From Pseudomonadota bacterium (GTDB lineage: Bacteria; Pseudomonadota; Gammaproteobacteria; Burkholderiales; Ferrovaceae): DNA of 9,686 nt. Location of the stretch: the NCBI GenBank assembly GCA_021805725.1, contig JAJZEH010000056.1, forward strand, positions 1 to 9,686, written 5' to 3'. Shown here in pieces: positions 1-5,610 of this stretch. A program made the position numbers and the translations under genes. How positions within the stretch are numbered: position 1 is the stretch's first letter; every line of letters starts with the position of its first letter. The notes beneath the pieces were generated by a model that saw only the letters and a program-made list of their open reading frames with translations, was not told the DNA's origin and ran no database searches.

Positions 1-15
1 TCCCCTTGTTCTCTG

Positions 16-90
16 TCCCCAATTTCTTTGTCCCCAATTTCTTTGTCCCCAATTTCTTTGTCCCCAATTTCTTTGTCCCCAATTTCTTTA
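16..90. repeat. 15-bp tandem repeat, five copies
   Basis: Five head-to-tail copies of TCCCCAATTTCTTTG fill positions 16-90 with no spacing. The first four are identical and the last differs only in its final base (A instead of G). Positions 1-15 look like a degenerate sixth copy, and the array may extend beyond the window. Read on the minus strand the unit is CAAAGAAATTGGGGA. It shares the core AATTGGGGACA with the palindromic element at 2659-2689, so I infer it is related to the dispersed GGGGACAG family. The changed last base of the copy nearest the gene creates the TAA stop of the neighbouring channel gene (complement of 88-90). Confidence 0.95.
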
Positions 91-666
91 CTCCTGGACC
101 AGCATCCTTTCGATTCGCCGATCCGGCACCAACCACATCAGCGCAACAAGCACATACAACCCCTGCGCCATCCAGGCGGCCTGAAATGTCGCCAGGATCG
201 CTGCTCCATACAGCAGGGGCGACAACTTTCCCTTGAAATCCTTGCCCACGGCCCGAGCCAGCAGGGATCCCCTGCCCTGGCTGGCGATGATGGCACGTTG
301 CAGAATCCAATAGGCAATCGAAGCCATGAGCAACACGCCGCCGTACAGTGCAGTGGGCCCCTGGGCAAAATGATTCTGCCCCATCCAGCCCGTAGCCAGG
401 GGCAACAGCGACAGCCAAAACAGCAGATGCAGGTTGGCCCAGAGAATGCTGCCGTTGACATGCGACAGGGTATGCAGCATGTGGTGGTGATTATTCCAAT
501 AGATGCCGATATACACAAAACTCAGCACATAGCTCAAAAACACGGGCAGCAATGGGATCAGCGCAGAGAACTCCGGACCCACGGGGACCTTCATCTCCAG
601 CACCATGATGGTGATGATGATGGCCAGCACGCCATCGCTGAAAGCCTCCAGTCTTGATTTCCCCAT
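88..666 (-). CDS. TMEM175/DUF1211 family membrane protein (probable potassium channel)
   Basis: This 192-residue hydrophobic protein carries the family signature near its N-terminus: Arg5 followed by FSDG at residues 9-12 inside the first membrane segment (RLEAFSDGVLAIIITIMVLE). About six hydrophobic segments follow, with a His-rich loop NNHHHMLH around residues 58-65. Bacterial TMEM175 proteins form tetrameric, K+-selective, leak-like channels in the inner membrane, with the FSDG helix lining the pore. The ATG at 666 was chosen because the signature normally lies within ten residues of the start and because GGGGAG lies about 4 bases upstream. An in-frame ATG at 678 would add four residues. 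The frame stays open to 909, but that would overlap the divergent reductase. The stop codon is formed by the last copy of the 15-bp tandem repeat. Family assignment is firm; ion selectivity is inferred from the family. Confidence 0.88.
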   Translation of the reverse strand: MGKSRLEAFSDGVLAIIITIMVLEMKVPVGPEFSALIPLLPVFLSYVLSFVYIGIYWNNHHHMLHTLSHVNGSILWANLHLLFWLSLLPLATGWMGQNHFAQGPTALYGGVLLMASIAYWILQRAIIASQGRGSLLARAVGKDFKGKLSPLLYGAAILATFQAAWMAQGLYVLVALMWLVPDRRIERMLVQE

Positions 667-781
667 CGCTCTCCCCATCGCCCTGCTCAGTACGCACTGT
701 GCTTCCAGAGCCTGAATAAGATTACCCGACTTCCGTGACTTTTGATAAATTGAAGGCATACCCTCTATTTGCGAGGTTGCC

Positions 782-1360
782 ATGTCCCCCCCAAGAATCC
801 TTGCCTTTGCCGGTAGTGCCCGTAGCGGCTCGCTCAACAAGAGGCTGGCGCGCCTGGCCGCGGATGCCGCCCGAGGCGCTGGCGCCGAAGTCACTTTCAT
901 CGACCTCAACGATTACCCCATGCCCATTTACCATGGAGATCTGGAGGAAAAGGAAGGCTTGCCTGAAAACTGCCGGCGCTTGAAGCAGTTGTTTGCGCAA
1001 AACGATGCCCTGCTGCTGGTTTCACCAGAAAACAATGCTTCCGTGTCTGCCTTGATGAAAAATACCCTGGACTGGATTTCGCGTCAGGATGGCGATCAAA
1101 GCGGCCTGATACCCTATAGGGGAAAGGTGGCCGCATTGTTTGCTGCCTCGCCTGGGGGATTTGGGGGAATGCGCGGACTGATTCACCTGCGCCATATCCT
1201 GCAGAATTTCAACGTACTGGTGCTGCCAGAACAATTCGTGTTGCCGCGTGCGCATGAGGCCTTTGCCGACGACGGATCCATCAAGGATCCCAAACAGGCT
1301 GCAGCCCTATCGGCTTTGGCGCAGCGACTGGTCACAGTCACGGCAAAAATGATCCGGTGA
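782..1360 (+). CDS. NADPH-dependent FMN reductase family protein
   Basis: This 192-residue cytoplasmic flavodoxin-fold protein belongs to the NADPH-dependent FMN reductase (chromate/azo/quinone reductase-like) family. The FMN phosphate-binding loop GSARSGSLN is at residues 11-19. The second flavin-contacting stretch, SPENNASVSALMKNTLDW, starts at residue 81 and corresponds to the usual PEYN-S-KNALDW motif, with Asn in place of Tyr. The Gly-rich SPGGFGGMRG follows at about 123-132. Members transfer hydride from NAD(P)H to FMN and then to quinones, azo dyes or metal oxyanions; the substrate here cannot be read from sequence. The ATG at 782 has GAGG about 5 bases upstream, and the length is normal for the family. 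It is divergent from the channel gene, and its stop lies 4 bases before a REP-like palindrome that separates it from a convergent gene. Confidence 0.92.
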   Translation: MSPPRILAFAGSARSGSLNKRLARLAADAARGAGAEVTFIDLNDYPMPIYHGDLEEKEGLPENCRRLKQLFAQNDALLLVSPENNASVSALMKNTLDWISRQDGDQSGLIPYRGKVAALFAASPGGFGGMRGLIHLRHILQNFNVLVLPEQFVLPRAHEAFADDGSIKDPKQAAALSALAQRLVTVTAKMIR

Positions 1361-1364
1361 TTCA

Positions 1365-1405
1365 GGGGACAGACCTCAATTTGTTCCAAATTGAGGTCTG
1401 TCCCC
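1365..1405. repeat. REP-like palindrome / probable bidirectional terminator
   Basis: A perfect 18-bp inverted repeat has its left arm GGGGACAGACCTCAATTT at 1365-1382, a 5-base loop GTTCC, and its right arm at 1388-1405. It begins 4 bases after the reductase stop and ends 15 bases before the stop of the convergent four-cysteine gene. RNA from either strand would form a strong hairpin, so a role in termination or mRNA 3' protection is plausible. There is no clear U-tract, so it is not a classical intrinsic terminator. Confidence 0.9.
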
Positions 1406-1420
1406 CCCTTCTACAAAACC

Positions 1421-1678
1421 CTAGGCAATTCCTTTCAGCACGACAACCGCCTCCGCCTGCAGCGCCCTGAATGAGCGCTCCCAGGCATCCGGATGTGGTT
1501 TTGCCAAAACCAGGCGCCGCACGATGGATTCAAGGATCTTGTTGCGTTCCGCCACCCGGTTGAATTCGTCCACTAACACCACCTGCACCCTGCGGTCCTG
1601 ACAAACGCCAACACAGGGCCGATCCACGTCAATCTTGCCGCAACCGATGCACTGCCACCCCTCGTATATTTCAGTCAT
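1421..1678 (-). CDS. small four-cysteine (zinc-ribbon-like) hypothetical protein
   Basis: This small protein (85 residues) has two cysteine pairs near the N-terminus, CIGC at residues 10-13 and CVGVC at 22-26. That spacing could bind one zinc ion or an iron-sulphur centre. The remainder, from about residue 30, is predicted to be mostly helical and contains a basic stretch (SIVRRLVLAK). I recognise the general type (a short WQCIGCG...CQDR protein common in betaproteobacteria) but know of no assigned function. The start is ATGATG at 1681-1676; I used the second ATG and the first would add one Met. The start region overlaps the end of the upstream secreted-protein gene by 8-11 bases, so the two are probably translationally coupled in one operon. 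The stop is TAG, 15 bases from a REP-like palindrome. Confidence 0.75.
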   Translation of the reverse strand: MTEIYEGWQCIGCGKIDVDRPCVGVCQDRRVQVVLVDEFNRVAERNKILESIVRRLVLAKPHPDAWERSFRALQAEAVVVLKGIA

Positions 1679-2018
1679 CATCCCATCCCCGCCCACCGTA
1701 GTAGTACGGGGCAGGATACACCGGTTGTACATAGGCGGGAGGTGGGTACGCGTAGGCAGGTTGAGGCGGCATATAGACGGGTGGTGCCATCATGGGAGCA
1801 GGTTGGGCATAAACCGGCCCCTGCTGCGCCATCATTCCACCAATGACGCCGCCCACGAGTGCGGAGCCGATGGCCCAACCCATGCCCTCACCACCGCCCC
1901 AGCCTTCGCCACCGCGCCATCCTTCACCACCTCCCCAGCGTTCTCCGCCGCGCCAGCCATCGGCATGGGCCACATTGATCGATAACCCGATAAGAAGAAC
2001 TGCCAGAATTTTTTTCAT
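1671..2018 (-). CDS. secreted Gly/Trp- and Pro/Tyr-rich protein with a glycine-zipper segment
   Basis: This 115-residue protein starts with a classical Sec signal peptide (MKKILAVLLIGLSINVAHA, predicted cleavage after residue 19). Residues 21-44 are four tandem hexapeptides of the form GWRGGE/RWGGGE/GWRGGE/GWGGGE. A glycine-zipper-like hydrophobic segment (AIGSALVGGVIGGMMA) follows at about 49-64. A Pro/Tyr-rich tail then runs to the acidic end GWDDD. Glycine-zipper segments in small envelope proteins often pack into or against membranes, so a periplasmic or outer-membrane location is inferred; function is unknown. The ATG at 2018 was chosen because AAGGTGG lies about 6 bases upstream and the signal peptide begins there; the frame is open to 2048. 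It overlaps the downstream four-cysteine gene and probably shares its transcript. Confidence 0.8.
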   Translation of the reverse strand: MKKILAVLLIGLSINVAHADGWRGGERWGGGEGWRGGEGWGGGEGMGWAIGSALVGGVIGGMMAQQGPVYAQPAPMMAPPVYMPPQPAYAYPPPAYVQPVYPAPYYYGGRGWDDD

Positions 2019-2078
2019 TTTGACCACCTTTTCATCTGTGTAGTGCATGGTAAATAAACGCTTGTGATGTGCAGCGCG

Positions 2079-2107
2079 TTGACTTTAAAAATTGTCACGG
2101 GTAAAAA
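2079..2107 (+). promoter_or_regulatory. candidate sigma70-type promoter for the DUF1348 gene
   Basis: TTGACT (2079-2084, five of six consensus bases) is followed after a 17-base spacer by TAAAAA (2102-2107, four of six). Initiation near 2114 would give a leader of about 47 bases before the ATG at 2161. It lies in the divergent gap between the secreted Gly-rich gene and the DUF1348 gene. The call rests on match and spacing alone. Confidence 0.42.
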
Positions 2108-2160
2108 TGGAAAATCTCGTCTGATACCGACTCTCGCCACCAACGAAGGACATGACTGTC

Positions 2161-2628
2161 ATGGAAACCAAACCACCGCTTCCGCCTTTCACACACGAAA
2201 CAGCCACACAGAAAGTTCGCATGGCTGAAGATGCCTGGAATACGCGCGATCCGGATCGCGTTGTCCAGGTTTACACCGAGGATACGCGCTGGCGTAACCG
2301 CTCTGAATTTCCTGTAGGGCGCGAGGCGGTGAGATTGTTCCTTCAACGCAAGTGGGCCAGGGAGCTGGACTACCGTCTGATCAAGGAATTGTGGGTGACT
2401 GCGGGGCACCGCATTGCCGTGCGTTTTGCGTATGAATGGCATGATGACTCCGGGCAATGGTTTCGCAGTTACGGCAATGAAAATTGGGAATTCAACGAAT
2501 ATGGGCTGATGCAAAGACGCTTCGCCAGCATCAACGATCTTCCCATCAAAACTGAAGACCGGTTGTTTCACTGGCCACTGGGCCGACGCCCTGACGACCA
2601 TCCTGGTTTGTCGGATCTCGGTTTGTAA
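2161..2628 (+). CDS. DUF1348 family (NTF2/SnoaL-like fold) protein
   Basis: This 155-residue cytoplasmic protein closely fits the DUF1348 family. It has an N-terminal PPLPPF, then a helix with [17 protein letters not shown], and the conserved core [35 protein letters not shown] and ASINDLPI follow, with the ending [10 protein letters not shown]. Such proteins adopt the small cone-shaped NTF2/SnoaL fold; I know of no established reaction for this family. An ATG at 2152 would add three residues, but the AAGGA at 2146-2150 lies only one base before it and 10 bases before the ATG at 2161, which I therefore prefer. The gene is monocistronic, and its stop is followed 30 bases later by a REP-like palindrome. 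Confidence 0.88.
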   Translation: METKPPLPPFTHETATQKVRMAEDAWNTRDPDRVVQVYTEDTRWRNRSEFPVGREAVRLFLQRKWARELDYRLIKELWVTAGHRIAVRFAYEWHDDSGQWFRSYGNENWEFNEYGLMQRRFASINDLPIKTEDRLFHWPLGRRPDDHPGLSDLGL

Positions 2629-2658
2629 TTTTTCAATGGTGTGAAATTGGATGCAATT

Positions 2659-2689
2659 GGGGACAGACCTCAAATTGAGGTCTGTCCCC
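2659..2689. repeat. REP-like palindrome / probable bidirectional terminator
   Basis: Two 15-bp arms, GGGGACAGACCTCAA (2659-2673) and its complement (2675-2689), are separated by a single A. It sits between the convergent DUF1348 and Thr-rich genes. On the plus strand it is followed by TTTT, making it the copy in this window most like an intrinsic terminator. The preceding AATT makes an 11-base match, AATTGGGGACA, to the 15-bp tandem repeat at 16-90. From 2690 to 2730 the sequence is a TTCAA-rich stretch with no gene. Confidence 0.9.
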
Positions 2690-2730
2690 TTTTCAACTTA
2701 TCAGCTTTTCAACCTTTCAATCGTTCAACA

Positions 2731-3516
2731 TCACAGCGTAACACTCACCGCGCCACCGGCCTGCGGATGAACGCCAATCGCGCCAATGGTGTGGTCAAGA
2801 TTGATGTGAAGAAGTGTCTGCCCCGTCGTTGCATTGTCGACCTCAATCGAGGTCGATGTCACGGCCACGCTAAGTTGCCCAGACTCGATACCATGCATGA
2901 CATCCGCACTGACAGTGACCGAGTCCTTGTGGCTGAAGTTGGAAATTGTGGTGTTGGCGGTTTGCGACGTCAGTTCCACATCCGTGGAAACCGTGCCATC
3001 AAGAATGACGTCCGAATGCGCCGCTGCCGAACCCGTGTTCAAGAGCATGACCGCTTTGTCCATGGTGGGGGTCGGGCCCGTTGTGGTCGTACCCGTGGTG
3101 CTGGTAGTTCCTGTGGAACTGGTCGTATCAGTGGTACCGGATGCGCTCGTGGAAGTCGATCCTGCGGTGATCGTGCCTGCACCCGCAGCGCCAGCGTCAT
3201 CATGTGCACCTGACCCCTCCACATCCGTACTTGATCCCGTTGCTGCCGTACTGGTTCCAGAAGTCGTTCCGGTGGTCAGGCCACCCGCGCCCGTCTCTGC
3301 TGGTTCTGAAGCCTCGGTTTCAGCATGAACCGGAGCGATGGTCACGCTGGAACCACTGGAAGCGGTCGTGGTGCCTGTGGTTGAAGTCGTGCCCGTGGTG
3401 GTCGTGGAACCCGTTGTAGTCGTTGTACCCGTGGTGGTCGTGGTGGAACCCGCCGTGACGATCCCGGTGCCTGCGACCTGGGCGTCGTCGTCATAACCCT
3501 CATTGAATTCGCTCAT
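2731..3516 (-). CDS. Thr/Ser/Gly-rich low-complexity protein with an internal duplication
   Basis: I do not recognise a family. The 261-residue product has an acidic start (MSEFNEGYDDD) and two Thr-rich blocks (about residues 16-52 and 112-148). A Glu/Ala-rich linker (about 63-76) lies between them, and a non-repetitive C-terminal domain spans about 150-261. The two blocks look duplicated: DDDAQVAGTGIVTAGST at 9-25 aligns with HDDAGAAGAGTITAGST at 105-121. There is no Cys, no Arg, only two Lys, and no signal peptide or membrane segment. The C-terminal part alternates polar and hydrophobic residues as in beta structure and ends in SVTL. This composition resembles secreted or surface proteins, and non-classical (type I) export is possible but unproven. 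The ATG at 3516 has GAGGAG 9 bases upstream. The methyltransferase gene lies upstream on the same strand. Confidence 0.7.
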   Translation of the reverse strand: MSEFNEGYDDDAQVAGTGIVTAGSTTTTTGTTTTTGSTTTTGTTSTTGTTTASSGSSVTIAPVHAETEASEPAETGAGGLTTGTTSGTSTAATGSSTDVEGSGAHDDAGAAGAGTITAGSTSTSASGTTDTTSSTGTTSTTGTTTTGPTPTMDKAVMLLNTGSAAAHSDVILDGTVSTDVELTSQTANTTISNFSHKDSVTVSADVMHGIESGQLSVAVTSTSIEVDNATTGQTLLHINLDHTIGAIGVHPQAGGAVSVTL

Positions 3517-3554
3517 ATTCCAAAACTCCTCAAATGGTGCTTATGTTGAAGGGG

Positions 3555-3601
3555 AACAAATTCCCGTGCACATCCCGGAATTTGTTATGGGAAATTTTCC
3601 C
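3555..3601. other. two adjacent inverted repeats upstream of the Thr-rich gene
   Basis: AACAAATTCC (3555-3564) and its complement GGAATTTGTT (3577-3586) form a 10-bp stem with a 12-base loop. Directly beside it, 3589-3601 is the odd palindrome GGGAAATTTTCCC. They lie between the methyltransferase stop (3657) and the Thr-rich start (3516), both minus strand. They could be an operator, an mRNA leader structure for the Thr-rich gene, or a weak terminator for the methyltransferase. No U-tract follows on the minus strand, so termination is the weaker reading. Confidence 0.5.
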
Positions 3602-3656
3602 ATTATCACCCCGCCAATGCAAGCAGTATTTTTTAGCGCAATAAATGAGCTTGTTT

Positions 3657-4412
3657 TCAATAAGTTAGGTTATTTTCCCCTTTGATTCGATAGAAATAGA
3701 GGCACGTATGCCGGCGATCAGGAACCCGGATGATGCGCTCAGGGGGTGCGTCTGGAATGGCAAAACTGTTGCTCACCAGGAGGCTTCCTTGGCGCATCTC
3801 GGCACGGGCCTTCTCCCAAATCCTGCTCATGGGCACTGGTGACAGAAAAACATAGACCAGATCTTGCTCTGCAAATGACCAGGACCAGAAGCTGCCCCTG
3901 CGGGCCTTGGCATTGGTTAGCCGGCGCATTCTGATCCAGCTCACCAGCCAGGGCAGGGGCGCAATCTCCATACCCTCAAACCGACTTGTGGGCCGGGCCC
4001 GCGCCAACCTCGCCAGCAGGCTTCCCGTACCGCAGCCCGCATCTGCCACACGCCACCTGGCGTCGGCGGGTATCCATTCCAGCAACGCCTGTGCGGTGGC
4101 CGCATTGGACAAATAGAGCGGAACACGGCTCTGGAAGGTGCTCCAGTAGATCATCGCCAGAATCAGAAACGCCGCGAGAAACCAGCCCGATGCCAGATGC
4201 AGTCCGCTGACCAGAACCACCGCTGGCAGAAAGACCAAATGGATGGGAAGCCACCACCGCGCACCCCTCAACGCAATGCTCAATGCCGCAGCGCATAGGC
4301 CCTGCAGCATGGCAAAGGTCAGCAGGGAATGAATGACCAGAACCTGGGTCGACACCAGTGCCGCCATGGCTCCCGCTCCCAACACTTGTGCCACAAAAAA
4401 CCAATGCATCAT
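3657..4412 (-). CDS. membrane-anchored class I SAM-dependent methyltransferase
   Basis: The N-terminal ~90 residues form about four hydrophobic segments. A cytosolic Rossmann-type domain follows, with SAM-binding motif I VADAGCGTG at residues 122-130 and an acidic residue after the second strand (FEGMEIAPLPW, about 145-155). VYVFLSPVPM, near 187-196, sits at the usual motif IV position and lacks an NPPY-type signature, so the target cannot be guessed. The ending VSNSFAIPD...YFYRI is typical of the late strands of the fold. I chose the paired ATG at 4412; a TTG at 4442 would add ten residues (with GKR, a plausible positive-inside anchor). Neither start has a good ribosome site. It is divergent from the sulfotransferase gene and upstream of the Thr-rich gene on the same strand. 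The methyltransferase fold is well supported; the substrate is unknown. Confidence 0.8.
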   Translation of the reverse strand: MMHWFFVAQVLGAGAMAALVSTQVLVIHSLLTFAMLQGLCAAALSIALRGARWWLPIHLVFLPAVVLVSGLHLASGWFLAAFLILAMIYWSTFQSRVPLYLSNAATAQALLEWIPADARWRVADAGCGTGSLLARLARARPTSRFEGMEIAPLPWLVSWIRMRRLTNAKARRGSFWSWSFAEQDLVYVFLSPVPMSRIWEKARAEMRQGSLLVSNSFAIPDAPPERIIRVPDRRHTCLYFYRIKGENNLTY

Positions 4413-4670
4413 CTGGGCCCGTTTTCCAGGGTATACGTTCAAATGTGTTTTACCCTTACCACTGGCTGACCGGTCTGGGCGAATCAGGAAATTTCAAGCA
4501 GAGTAGCGCTGCGCTGTCGATGGCGCAACGGGGTCTCGGCATGCTGCCCCATGTGCGGATCGCAACACATCGGGATGGATCGCTTTCCCGAGAGGTGTCC
4601 GTCCACTACACTAACGGTGTGCAAGGCGTGCGGTGCGCGTTGTTCATTTCAATAAGGATGAGGTCCGAGA

Positions 4671-5489
4671 ATGGTTTCAACTGGTTTCATCGGCGTTTCC
4701 GGCTTGCCCCGTTCCGGATCAACCCTGCTATGCCAACTACTGGCCGAGCATCCGGACATTCATTGCGAGGGCCATAGTTCACCGCTGTGCAATGCACTGC
4801 TCAACACGCGGCGCTCCATCAGCGACGACGCCTTCTTTTTGTCCCAGCTCGACGTTCAGTTCGACCGCACCTACCAGCACCTGCAGGCCGCCATGTCCGG
4901 CTTTCTGAAGCATTGGTATCACGACTGCCAGAAGCCCTGGATCGCGGACAAGAATCGCGCCTGGCTGCATTGCATCGAAATGCTGTTACAGCTCGACCCC
5001 AATGCACGCCTCCTGGTCAACATCCGCGAACTGGGCCAAGTGTATGGTTCCATCGAAGCGCAGCATCAGCGCACCATCCTGGTGGACTTCGTAGACCATC
5101 TGGCCGATTACGATCGCTACAATCGCGCCATCCAGCTGTTTTCGCCGGGAAAAACCGTGGGGACCCCGCTGGCGTCCATACGCGCCGTGCAGAACCTGCC
5201 GGTGGCGATTCGCGATCGATTGTATTTCGTGAAATTCGAGCATCTGGTCAGCGACCCCGTGACCTGCATGAACCATGTTTTCGAATGGCTGGGACTTGCC
5301 CCGCACACGATCGATCCCGACCATCTCACGCTTTCACCCCAGGAAAGCGACAGCCACTATCGCTACAAGTTTTCGCATCGACGCAACCCACACATGATGC
5401 CGCCCGTGCCGCATGCCATCCCTCCCGCCATCCAGCAGCAGATCGAGTCCACGCATGCGTGGTATTACCAGGCGTTCTATCCCAAATAG
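4671..5489 (+). CDS. PAPS-dependent sulfotransferase family protein
   Basis: This 272-residue cytosolic protein begins with the 5'-phosphosulfate-binding loop GLPRSGSTLL (residues 11-20), the hallmark of the sulfotransferase superfamily. The 3'-phosphate-binding region ARLLVNIRELGQVYGS is at about 112-127. A WIADKNRAWLH segment (90-100) and the common C-terminal FEHLVSDPV...FEWLGL (about 199-218) also fit. Such enzymes move a sulfuryl group from PAPS to a sugar, lipid, small-molecule or tyrosine hydroxyl; the acceptor is not evident. The ATG at 4671 has AAGGATGAGG 7 bases upstream. The stop TAG shares its last base with a 109-bp palindrome that separates this gene from the convergent RTX/S-layer-like gene. 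The upstream 228 bases (4443-4670), shared with the divergent methyltransferase, hold no gene or clear promoter that I can see. Confidence 0.88.
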   Translation: MVSTGFIGVSGLPRSGSTLLCQLLAEHPDIHCEGHSSPLCNALLNTRRSISDDAFFLSQLDVQFDRTYQHLQAAMSGFLKHWYHDCQKPWIADKNRAWLHCIEMLLQLDPNARLLVNIRELGQVYGSIEAQHQRTILVDFVDHLADYDRYNRAIQLFSPGKTVGTPLASIRAVQNLPVAIRDRLYFVKFEHLVSDPVTCMNHVFEWLGLAPHTIDPDHLTLSPQESDSHYRYKFSHRRNPHMMPPVPHAIPPAIQQQIESTHAWYYQAFYPK

Positions 5490-5597
5490 GGGACAGACCT
5501 CAATTTGAAGCGCTTAATTAGGGAGCAGGGGACAGACCTCATTTTGAGGTCTGTCCCCTGCTCCCTAATTAAGCGCTTCAAATTGAGGTCTGTCCCC
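5489..5597. repeat. 109-bp nested perfect palindrome built from four REP-like units
   Basis: The left arm (5489-5541) and right arm (5545-5597) are perfect 53-bp inverted copies around a 3-base TTT loop. Each arm contains two GGGGACAGACCTCA units in the same direction: an outer one at 5489-5502 and an inner one at 5528-5541, mirrored at 5545-5558 and 5584-5597. A 25-base linker containing AAGCGCTT and TTAATTA joins them. The element starts at the last base of the sulfotransferase stop and ends 13 bases before the stop of the convergent gene. It would form an extremely stable RNA hairpin on either strand, or a DNA cruciform. Bidirectional termination or mRNA 3' protection is inferred. Confidence 0.95.
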
Positions 5598-5610
5598 TGG
5601 ATGCTGGCGA

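Noticed and set aside
16..90. CRISPR array
   Set aside because: The copies are contiguous with no spacers and a 15-bp period, so it is a simple tandem repeat.
28..657. Long plus-strand open frame opposite the channel gene, beginning with repeated SPISL
   Set aside because: It begins inside the 15-bp tandem repeat and is antisense to a clear TMEM175 protein. Its sequence is a compositional shadow rich in Gln and His.
742..769. TTGATA-16-TCTATT as a promoter for the FMN reductase gene
   Set aside because: It would start transcription about 6 bases before the ATG and exclude the ribosome site GAGG, so it is unlikely to be the real promoter.
667..909. N-terminal extension of the channel frame to position 909
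   Set aside because: It would overlap the divergent reductase gene, and the extension is Ala/Arg-rich with no family match. The FSDG motif lies normally placed after the ATG at 666, which has a ribosome site.
2834..3328. Val/Pro-rich plus-strand frame opposite the Thr-rich gene
   Set aside because: Its valine runs are the antisense reading of Thr/Gly codons. The minus-strand frame is longer and has a GAGGAG ribosome site and an ATG.
4358..4777. Plus-strand frame spanning the methyltransferase-sulfotransferase gap
   Set aside because: It overlaps the methyltransferase start on one side and the sulfotransferase P-loop region on the other. It has no recognisable features and no ribosome site.
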